Source of the DNA: Chloroflexota bacterium
GTDB taxonomy: Bacteria > Chloroflexota > Anaerolineae > Anaerolineales > Villigracilaceae
Direction of reading: 5' to 3'
DNA length: 7,362 nt
Assembly (NCBI GenBank): GCA_021823555.1
Contig: JAKANW010000132.1
Coordinates: forward strand, 1 to 7,362
Shown: positions 1 through 6,514 of the stretch, in pieces
How positions within the stretch are numbered: the first letter of the stretch is position 1
How the letters are laid out: each line of letters starts with the position of its first letter
Translations under genes and position numbers: made by a program
Notes under the pieces: model-generated
Told to the model about the DNA's origin: nothing
The model's database searches: none
The model's input: the letters and a program-made list of their open reading frames with translations, nothing else

Positions 1-9
1 TTCCGATCT
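1..9 (+). other. Probable Illumina adapter remnant at contig end
   Basis: The first nine bases, TTCCGATCT, are identical to the 3' end of the standard Illumina TruSeq adapter (which ends GCTCTTCCGATCT). They lie at the exact window edge and in the orientation expected for adapter followed by insert. They supply two of the three bases of the TAG stop (8-10, minus strand) that closes the GAF protein halfway through a domain. A nine-base match at this exact position is unlikely by chance. Genuine genomic sequence remains possible. Confidence 0.8.
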
Positions 10-3000
10 AGATTGCCTGCCCGGTACTGACCATTTCGTTGAACAAGGCGCTGTCTGAAACAGCAATGGTCAGGCCGAGTCGCCTCTCCGTGTCGGGGAA
101 ACCGACCGCAGAGGAGACAGTGAGTCGGTCTTTGTCGCGCAGCCAGAGTGTGGCCGTATCATAAGGCAGGATCATCTGGAGACGCTGGAGGAGAGAAGCC
201 ACCAGTTCGTCGCTGCGCAGGCTGGAGGTCAGGGACGCAGCGACATCGTTCAGGGCCTGTAACTGTCCAGCACGTTCCTGCGTTGTCTGCACCAGGCGGA
301 TGTTTTCAAGCGAAAGAGCCACTTGCTGCGCCAGGGACAGCAGCAGGGCCTCATCCTGTGGTTTGAAGGCCGCAACCGTATTGAAGTTGTCCAATAGCAG
401 CAGGCCAAGGTTATGTTCACCGGACAGGATTGGGATCAACAGACTGGAGACTGGCAAACGCCCACCGGTCGCTTGACGATAGAGCAGCAAATTATCGGGG
501 TTTAATGCATAATCGCGCGCGAAATCAACTTCGCCTATGCGGCGTGATTTCTTGCCGGCAAAAGTGATGCCAGGCAGGGCCTCGCCAATGCGATAGTTAA
601 TGCGCATCAAGCTATTATTGTCTGCATACCCAGAGACAGCGCGCGGTATCAGCAAAGATGCCTGTTCATTCCACAGAAAAACCACGCCGGCGTGAGCACT
701 GGGTAATACGCGGCGGGCGCTCTCCAGCAGGGACCCGACCATCTCGTCCGGGGTCAGGCCGCCCAGGCGGCGGCTGAAATCAAGCAACAGGTCCACTTCC
801 TGCAAGCGGCGGCGGGTCTCACTCAAGAGCGAGATATTCTGTAAAATGACGGAAGTTTGCCGCGATATCTGGAAGTAAACCTGGCGATCCTCGTCCGTGA
901 AGGCTGGCATTGGCTCAGGACTGACGGCCAACATAGCCGCCACTGTACGATTCTCAACACTGACCGGCAGACAGATGACGCCTTTGGCGCGCAAAGAAGT
1001 GAGCAATGGAGTATCACGCCACTCTTCATCTTCATCCAGGTTGGCGATCAGGATCGGCTTTCCTGTTTGCAGGACCACCCGCATCGGATTCCGCTGACCG
1101 AAGGACGCTTCCACATTTGTGGCGCGCGGGATGTTGCCAAGCACGTGGATCAGGCGCGGCCCCTCAGGTGCATCCTCGGCCACCAACGCTGCCGCCATTC
1201 CCAATTGCGTCAGGGTCTCGCGTCCCAGCGCCATCAAAGCTGAAGAAGCATCCAACTGACGGCTGACCGATTCAGTGATGGCCAGACCCGCGCGTACCCG
1301 CTGGGCGCGGCGCTCCAGGTTATGTACAGAAACGGTCTGTTCCAGGTCTTTATGCAGCAGAAGCGGCAAGTCATTTTGGCTTACGCTTAATAATTTTTGC
1401 TGGCGCTGAATACCATCCGAAAGAGAATCAACGCGGTTTTGTAAACCCTTGAACCGGGCTGAGCTATTAATGATGAGGGCTGCCTGCGCGGCAAAGACTT
1501 CGAGTGCATCCACTGCAGCCCGATCCGGGCGCAGACCATTGGAGGGATCATCCAGGCTGATCAGTCCCAGCGGGTTGCCCCGGGCATCTTCCAGTGGAAT
1601 GAGCAGGAAGTCGTCCGGATCCCAGGCGTCCTGTTTAGGCGCCGAGGTTTGAGGCTGGTAACTGGCATAGACATAATGGACATCGGGAGGCATGATCGGC
1701 GTCTGATCAGCCGGAATGAAATAGGCCCGGCCAATCTTGAATTCCGGCTTCATGAGCTGTTGGACACTTGTAAACGGTTGCTTGCGCGCCATCAATTCAT
1801 TCAGGGTGTCCTGTGACAAACCAACCCCGGTCACACGCCGCAATACGGCAGTTTCATCCTCGTAAATACTGATCAACACAACACGGAACGGAGTTGATTC
1901 GCGGATACCCGTAGCGATGTCATGCAAAGCCTGTTCCAACGGCTGTTCCCGGTGCAAGGCATAGCTGACATCAGTTATTTTCGAGAGTGTGTCGGCCCGT
2001 CGGCGGAGCAATTCAGCACGCTGGCGTTCATCCTGATACTGACGCGCATTGTTAATGGCAATCGCTGCCTGTGAAGCCAGGGTCTCGATCAACTCCAATG
2101 AACTCGTCTCAAAAAATGACGGTCGGATTCCATGCAAGCTGATCAGCCCGGCAGTTTGCCCTTGATGCGTTATGGGAACAACCATCGCCGAGCGAACGCC
2201 CTTGTGAGGCGGCCGTCCACCACTTATGTTAAAATCAGCCACCACCAGTGGTTGGCCGGTTTCCAATACGCTGCGCTCCAAAAGAGACAGGCCAGGTTCG
2301 GACGAACAACAACCTACCGATAATACAATGTGAGGGTTCTCAGCCAATTTCTCGAGATCGAACAAAAAGATCGTTCCGCAATCAGCATGCATCACGCGCA
2401 GGCTCTCATCGTGTATCACGTCAAGGAGGCGTTTAAGGTCCAGTGAGGCTGCCAACTCGCGGCTGACACGCGATATCGCCGTTAACTGATCCACGCGGTT
2501 CCGCAATGCCTCATCGGTTTGTGACAACAGGCTGGCGTTTTCCACCGCGGAGGCAATCTGGTTTGCCGCTGTGGTTATCACCTGCAAGTCATCCATGCTG
2601 AAATAGTCCATCTTGCGACTGCCCAGCATCAATTCGCCAATGCAACGTTCGCGAACCATCAAGGGCGCCATGACAGACGATTCAATTTGCAAAGCCGATA
2701 TCATTGGGCGATATAGCGAAAGCACGCGGGGATCAGTGCTCAAATGCCCGGAAACGAAAGGCTTTCTGCTGTGTGAGACTGTCAATAGATATTCGGGGTC
2801 ATCCACGTACAAACGCGAGAAGGAATTGACAGTTTCATCAGACACCCCGGAAACCGATTCGCGGTGCAAGCGCAATTGGCCGCGTTCGTCATCGAGCAGG
2901 AAAATGCCGCCCGTATCTGCCCCAAAGAGGTGCACCAGTTCCTGCATCGAATATTTGAGCATCTCATCCATCGTAGCCGAGGATGCAGAAAGGCTGGCAA

Positions 3001-4489
3001 TCCGCCGCAAGGCTTCAGAGCGCTGGGAACGAATCCGGGATTGTTGGACAAGCAGGGCGTTTTCGATAATGGCCGCGGCCTGGTCAGCCACGGTATTCAT
3101 CAGGCGCAATTCCCTCGCTGAAAAGGAGGGTGTTCCATCCCGATGATGAGATACCTGCAAATATCCCATCATCCGCCCGGCGGATACAATCGGTACAAGA
3201 GCAGAGTCTCGCAGGCTGGTCGCCACTGCCACGTTGGTTAATCCGAGGGAACGCCAGTTATCATCTTTCGTGGCATCCAGAGTCAAGACCGGTTTTAAGT
3301 CCAGGAGAATACGTTCGGCCGGGCTGTTGGGAGGGACTGTTGTGCGATACACCTCTACGATCTGGGATGGCAAACCGCGAAAGGGTATCTGTCCTTCCAA
3401 TATACGGCGCCTCTCATCATAGAGCAAAAAACCAACGATCTCGGCATTGAATAATGGAACGATACTTTCCACCAAATGGCCGAACAGGTCTTTAGGCTCT
3501 TGAATTGCACCAACTGCCTGGGCTATATTTGCCAGGCCGGCCAGCTCCACCGTACGGCTTTGTTCCTCTTCATACAAAGCGGCATTGCGAATTGCAACCG
3601 CAGCCTGCCCTGAAACAAGTTTGAGCAGATCCAGGTCATGAGCGCCGAAAGAGGCTCCCCCGTTCTGCCCCGCTTCCAGCGTGCCCACCAATTCTCCAGT
3701 TGCCATCAGTGGAATACCAAGATAGGACTGCACTGATTTTGCGCCGTTGGCAGGGATCTGCCCAACATCCAACAGCACCGGCTGGCGGGACGCAATTAGC
3801 TGATCGGTCAAACTGCCAAACTGTGACTGCGTTACCCGTGTCACTTCCCGGGATGCAGTGTCTGAATCCTGAAACCGATAGGCCGTCAGCGTTTGTGTTG
3901 CCGCGTTCCATACCTTCAACTCCATCACATCTGCCGGGACCAGGCGGCTGATATTATCCAGAACCAATCGGAGTGTTGTTTTCAATTCAAGGCTGGCCGC
4001 TATACCCTGGTTAAAATCTGTTACTACTTTTAAGACTGAAGCAGCCGCATCTCCAACCGTCAGAGAGGGGACCAAATCCATCGGGCGCAATGAGACCAAC
4101 ATCAATGGGTTTGGGCCAGGCACCTGATAGGAGGTGGCTTCCAATAATTTGCCATTCACCGTCAAGCGTTTTTGCCCCGGTGTGGCGCATAGATTTAGAA
4201 AATCATCCGATGGGCGCACGCGGCGGATCAGGCGCTCCAGGTCCACTTCATCATCTTCGAGACCAAACCACTGTCGCGCCAATGCGTTCACATAATCCAC
4301 CCTGCCGCCTGGTTGGATCGTCAAAACCGCATCAACAGCTTGTTCGGTATCCGGGGAAACAACGGAGGGGAAACCAGAAGATGGCACTTCCTGGGCACGA
4401 GGCAACAGGCGCAACACAACCCAGACCAGGAAAACGACAATCAGTCCGGTCGCGAACAGTCCAATGCCAAGACCCAGGCCAGAAGACAT
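8..4489 (-). CDS. Membrane-anchored PAS/multi-GAF sensor protein, C-terminus truncated
   Basis: A signal-sensing scaffold of 1493 visible residues. Residues about 5-29 form one hydrophobic membrane segment with almost nothing outside it, so sensing should be cytoplasmic. Residues about 50-137 resemble a PAS domain (VDAVLTIQPGGRVDYVNALA). Eight GAF-like units follow at roughly 150-305, 315-480, 490-655, 665-815, 835-1010, 1066-1220, 1228-1400 and 1405-1493. The first seven each close with a related helix, for example SGQAAVAIRNAALY, ADQAAAIIENALL, ASQAAIAINNARQY and AQQVALSLENIRLV, and charged coiled-coil-like linkers join them. The eighth is cut at about half length. No histidine kinase, GGDEF, EAL or phosphatase domain is visible; any output domain would lie beyond the left edge. 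The ATG has an AGGTG ribosome site 8 nt upstream and follows the response regulator by 14 bp, so the two are probably partners. The stop at 8-10 is probably an adapter artefact. Ligands of the GAF units cannot be told from the sequence. Confidence 0.9.
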   Translation of the reverse strand: MSSGLGLGIGLFATGLIVVFLVWVVLRLLPRAQEVPSSGFPSVVSPDTEQAVDAVLTIQPGGRVDYVNALARQWFGLEDDEVDLERLIRRVRPSDDFLNLCATPGQKRLTVNGKLLEATSYQVPGPNPLMLVSLRPMDLVPSLTVGDAAASVLKVVTDFNQGIAASLELKTTLRLVLDNISRLVPADVMELKVWNAATQTLTAYRFQDSDTASREVTRVTQSQFGSLTDQLIASRQPVLLDVGQIPANGAKSVQSYLGIPLMATGELVGTLEAGQNGGASFGAHDLDLLKLVSGQAAVAIRNAALYEEEQSRTVELAGLANIAQAVGAIQEPKDLFGHLVESIVPLFNAEIVGFLLYDERRRILEGQIPFRGLPSQIVEVYRTTVPPNSPAERILLDLKPVLTLDATKDDNWRSLGLTNVAVATSLRDSALVPIVSAGRMMGYLQVSHHRDGTPSFSARELRLMNTVADQAAAIIENALLVQQSRIRSQRSEALRRIASLSASSATMDEMLKYSMQELVHLFGADTGGIFLLDDERGQLRLHRESVSGVSDETVNSFSRLYVDDPEYLLTVSHSRKPFVSGHLSTDPRVLSLYRPMISALQIESSVMAPLMVRERCIGELMLGSRKMDYFSMDDLQVITTAANQIASAVENASLLSQTDEALRNRVDQLTAISRVSRELAASLDLKRLLDVIHDESLRVMHADCGTIFLFDLEKLAENPHIVLSVGCCSSEPGLSLLERSVLETGQPLVVADFNISGGRPPHKGVRSAMVVPITHQGQTAGLISLHGIRPSFFETSSLELIETLASQAAIAINNARQYQDERQRAELLRRRADTLSKITDVSYALHREQPLEQALHDIATGIRESTPFRVVLISIYEDETAVLRRVTGVGLSQDTLNELMARKQPFTSVQQLMKPEFKIGRAYFIPADQTPIMPPDVHYVYASYQPQTSAPKQDAWDPDDFLLIPLEDARGNPLGLISLDDPSNGLRPDRAAVDALEVFAAQAALIINSSARFKGLQNRVDSLSDGIQRQQKLLSVSQNDLPLLLHKDLEQTVSVHNLERRAQRVRAGLAITESVSRQLDASSALMALGRETLTQLGMAAALVAEDAPEGPRLIHVLGNIPRATNVEASFGQRNPMRVVLQTGKPILIANLDEDEEWRDTPLLTSLRAKGVICLPVSVENRTVAAMLAVSPEPMPAFTDEDRQVYFQISRQTSVILQNISLLSETRRRLQEVDLLLDFSRRLGGLTPDEMVGSLLESARRVLPSAHAGVVFLWNEQASLLIPRAVSGYADNNSLMRINYRIGEALPGITFAGKKSRRIGEVDFARDYALNPDNLLLYRQATGGRLPVSSLLIPILSGEHNLGLLLLDNFNTVAAFKPQDEALLLSLAQQVALSLENIRLVQTTQERAGQLQALNDVAASLTSSLRSDELVASLLQRLQMILPYDTATLWLRDKDRLTVSSAVGFPDTERRLGLTIAVSDSALFNEMVSTGQAI

Positions 4490-4497
4490 TGATAAAG

Positions 4498-4502
4498 CAC
4501 CT
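4498..4502 (-). promoter_or_regulatory. Ribosome binding site of the GAF sensor gene
   Basis: AGGTG on the minus strand lies 8 nt before the ATG at 4489 and just after the TAG stop of the response regulator (4504-4506). It is of moderate strength and supports the chosen start. The short distance suggests translation in series with the upstream gene. Confidence 0.6.
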
Positions 4503-4503
4503 G

Positions 4504-5409
4504 CTAGGCGGCGGGAGCAGCCGCGGCGTCCTGCCGACGCGCCTCGGCTGCCAACTCGGTAATTTCACGAATATCAGCAAAGGATTGCTGGGTGGGTGAA
4601 ACCATTCCAATGGCTAGCGTCATGAAAGGAACCTTCCCCAACCCGCCATCGGCTTGGGGAGCCTGCATAAACCCCTGTTGGCGATCAATGAAATTGTAAT
4701 GTGCCTGGACTTCTGTGCTAAAGCGTTCCTTCAAGTGCTGTTTGAGCGACGGGGCCGCCTCGCTGGTCGTAATAATGATGTAATTATCGGCGCCTGCATG
4801 ACCGATGAAATCGCCGGCAGTCCCAAATTCATCCACCATTTCACCGATCAGCATGGCTGTGAAACGCAATACATCATCTCCGGCCACAAAGCCGTATACA
4901 TCGCGAAACGGGTCAAAGTGGTTGATACGAATATCCAACAACGCCCAGTCCTGTTCACGGATGATGCGACGCAGCTGCTCCTCGATCAGGCGTCCCGCGG
5001 GCAGGCCGGAACGTGGATCCGTCAGGCTTTCGCGCTCTGCGCGGCGGATGGCCCCTGTTACGCGGAGTTTTAACTCCTCAATATCGAAGGGCTTGGTAAT
5101 GTAATCGTCTGCGCCCAACTCAAGTCCCTGTAATTTATCGCTGCGCTCATCTTTCTGCGTCAGGAAAATCACCGGGATGTGGCTGGTGCGAGTGTTCGTT
5201 CGCAGGTTGCGGCAGACCTCATAGCCGTCAATGTCCGGCAACATGATGTCCAGCACGATCAGATGCGGCAGGACCTGTTTCGTTTTCTCCAGGGCATCTG
5301 CGCCGCGGTTGGCTACATCCACTTCAAACTGCAGCCCCGTGAAGTAGATCTTGAGCATATTGGCGATGTCGACATCATCTTCTACAACCAATAGGCGGGC
5401 GTTTCCCAT
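4504..5409 (-). CDS. Response regulator: receiver domain plus degenerate GGDEF domain
   Basis: A 301-residue two-component response regulator. Residues 4-122 form a CheY-like receiver with the full phosphorylation site: acidic pair D11/D12, phospho-acceptor D54 (VLDIMLPDIDGYE), T84 and K106 (KPF). Residues about 128-290 have the fold pattern of a diguanylate cyclase (DPRSGLP near the start, then DIRINHFDPFRDVYGFVAGD), but the signature GGDEF reads GADNY at 206-210. Cyclic-di-GMP synthesis is therefore unlikely, and the domain probably acts by binding or interaction. The tail is alanine-rich. An upstream in-frame ATG at 5448 would add 13 residues and overlap the reductase gene. I prefer the ATG at 5409 because it has a near-perfect ribosome site and begins right at the receiver fold. 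It sits 10 bp after the reductase and 14 bp before the GAF sensor, its likely signalling partner. No DNA-binding domain is present. Confidence 0.93.
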   Translation of the reverse strand: MGNARLLVVEDDVDIANMLKIYFTGLQFEVDVANRGADALEKTKQVLPHLIVLDIMLPDIDGYEVCRNLRTNTRTSHIPVIFLTQKDERSDKLQGLELGADDYITKPFDIEELKLRVTGAIRRAERESLTDPRSGLPAGRLIEEQLRRIIREQDWALLDIRINHFDPFRDVYGFVAGDDVLRFTAMLIGEMVDEFGTAGDFIGHAGADNYIIITTSEAAPSLKQHLKERFSTEVQAHYNFIDRQQGFMQAPQADGGLGKVPFMTLAIGMVSPTQQSFADIREITELAAEARRQDAAAAPAA

Positions 5410-5414
5410 ACAAG

Positions 5415-5420
5415 CCTCCT
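5415..5420 (-). promoter_or_regulatory. Strong Shine-Dalgarno site deciding the response-regulator start
   Basis: AGGAGG on the minus strand lies 5 nt before the ATG at 5409. Its first base is the last base of the TGA stop (5420-5422) of the reductase gene, so termination and re-initiation sites are fused. This favours the 5409 start over the upstream ATG at 5448, which would lie inside the reductase gene. Confidence 0.85.
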
Positions 5421-6514
5421 CATGCGCGATGTTGGCCCTTGCGGGCATTCCGACGCACTGCTTCGATTTGCGCTTCAGTTACTTCCCGTTCGAACGAACG
5501 AAACCCGCTCAAACGGAAACCATGCTTCTCAGCCATGACAGAAATCTCCTGCACGCGTTCCAAAGTCAAATCCTTCCCGACCGTATAATCTTCAAAGCGG
5601 CCTTCCAACGTCAACGCCATGGTCTCAGCCATGCACGCATACGCCTTTCCGGCGGGAAAACCAAAATTAAAATGGAAATTTACGGGGCCCGGAACGTCTA
5701 CCATGCCACCGTCAATCACTAATATATCATTTCTAACGGCCGCCACCATTGCAGAAACGTCGCGGGGGCGGGCTACATCACAGACCACGCTGCCGGGCAG
5801 CAAATGCTCAGGGCAGATCACATCGTGGATCGCGCTGGTCACTGTCAGGATCAATTGCGCCTCGGAGAGCGCATCCATTTTTGTACTGACAACCAATTCG
5901 CTTCGCGCCCGGGACTTCAGCCTGTCGCGCAAACCTTCGAGTTTTCTCTCATCCCGAGCCACCAGCAACAACCGGCCGGCCTCACCAGCCAACAGGTCCG
6001 CGCAGACGCGGCCTATGGCGCCCGTCGCGCCCACCACCGCCACCGTCGCATTTTGCATGGCGATGCCCATTAAACGCGCTGCTTCCCGTATGGCCTGCAC
6101 AGCTAAAGCAACCGTGTACGAGTCGCCGGTAGTGACAGGGATATCCAGATTCCTCGCAATTGTAACGCCTGCATCGCCAACCACGGAAGTGAACGCACCC
6201 AGGCCCAACAAATTGGCGCCAAGTCGTTCTGCCATGTGGCCGGTCTGGATAATCTTACGATAAACTGTGTGTTCCGGCAACTCCAACATCCGGCGCGGCG
6301 TGAATGGGCAGGCGACAAACCAGCCCTTAATCTCCCTGCCTGTGGCGGCAGAGGTGATACCTTCGATCTCGGAGATATAGACGGGCGGGAAATATGTGGA
6401 GAAAAAATCAATCTGACGCTCACTCAGCACGCGCCCCAGCAAAGGGAACTTACGGCTGACATCGCGTTTGGGATCAATTGGATGAATGATAAAGGCAAAT
6501 GTATCCATACTCAC
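5420..6514 (-). CDS. Acyl-ACP reductase (AAR)-like, NAD(P)H-dependent, Rossmann-fold
   Basis: A 364-residue homologue of cyanobacterial long-chain acyl-ACP reductase, which reduces acyl-ACP or acyl-CoA to a fatty aldehyde through a cysteine thioester; such genes are often mislabelled shikimate dehydrogenase. From memory of the Synechococcus elongatus protein, matching blocks run the whole length: RDVSRK (18-22), ITSAATGREIKG (53-64), LGAFTS (105-110), TTGDSYT (128-134), the nucleotide-binding loop VAVVGATGAIG (158-168), VIDGGMV (266-272) and AYACMAETMALTLEG (291-305). C294 lines up with the catalytic cysteine of the cyanobacterial enzyme. It is slightly longer than the roughly 340-residue cyanobacterial form, with a charged C-terminal tail (338-364). 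The GTG start overlaps the stop of the upstream beta-helix gene as GTGA, a sign of translational coupling; an ATG two codons on (6508) is an equally good start. Family membership is well supported; substrate and physiological role are inferred. Confidence 0.85.
   Translation of the reverse strand: MSMDTFAFIIHPIDPKRDVSRKFPLLGRVLSERQIDFFSTYFPPVYISEIEGITSAATGREIKGWFVACPFTPRRMLELPEHTVYRKIIQTGHMAERLGANLLGLGAFTSVVGDAGVTIARNLDIPVTTGDSYTVALAVQAIREAARLMGIAMQNATVAVVGATGAIGRVCADLLAGEAGRLLLVARDERKLEGLRDRLKSRARSELVVSTKMDALSEAQLILTVTSAIHDVICPEHLLPGSVVCDVARPRDVSAMVAAVRNDILVIDGGMVDVPGPVNFHFNFGFPAGKAYACMAETMALTLEGRFEDYTVGKDLTLERVQEISVMAEKHGFRLSGFRSFEREVTEAQIEAVRRNARKGQHRA
6511..6514 (-). other. GTGA stop/start overlap coupling beta-helix and reductase genes
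   Basis: On the minus strand the four bases GTGA hold both the GTG start of the reductase (6514-6512) and the TGA stop of the beta-helix gene (6513-6511). There is no clear ribosome site before the GTG, so translation of the reductase may depend on ribosomes finishing the upstream gene. If the ATG at 6508 is the real start, the genes are separated by 2 bp instead. Confidence 0.6.

Noticed and set aside
2305..2316. Adjacent cysteines C727/C728 in GAF unit 4 as a possible bilin attachment site
   Set aside because: The surrounding residues (LSVGCCSSEPG) do not resemble the cysteine-histidine setting of phytochrome-type GAF domains, so a chromophore cannot be supported.
2613..3146. Open frame of 177 codons on the plus strand inside the GAF gene
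   Set aside because: It lies antisense to GAF unit 3, its product has no recognisable pattern, and the opposite frame is continuous and domain-rich.
5410..5448. Longer response regulator starting at the ATG at 5448
   Set aside because: The added 13 residues precede the receiver fold, have no clear ribosome site and overlap the end of the reductase gene. The ATG at 5409 has AGGAGG at ideal spacing.
5619..6263. Open frame of 214 codons on the plus strand, antisense to the reductase
   Set aside because: Its product is serine-, alanine- and proline-rich without a recognisable domain, while the opposite strand encodes a clear conserved enzyme over the same bases. It is a shadow frame of GC-rich coding sequence.
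5420..6514. Shikimate dehydrogenase as the product of the reductase gene
   Set aside because: Only the Rossmann fold is shared. Matching blocks along the full length and the cysteine in AYACMAE fit the acyl-ACP reductase family better.
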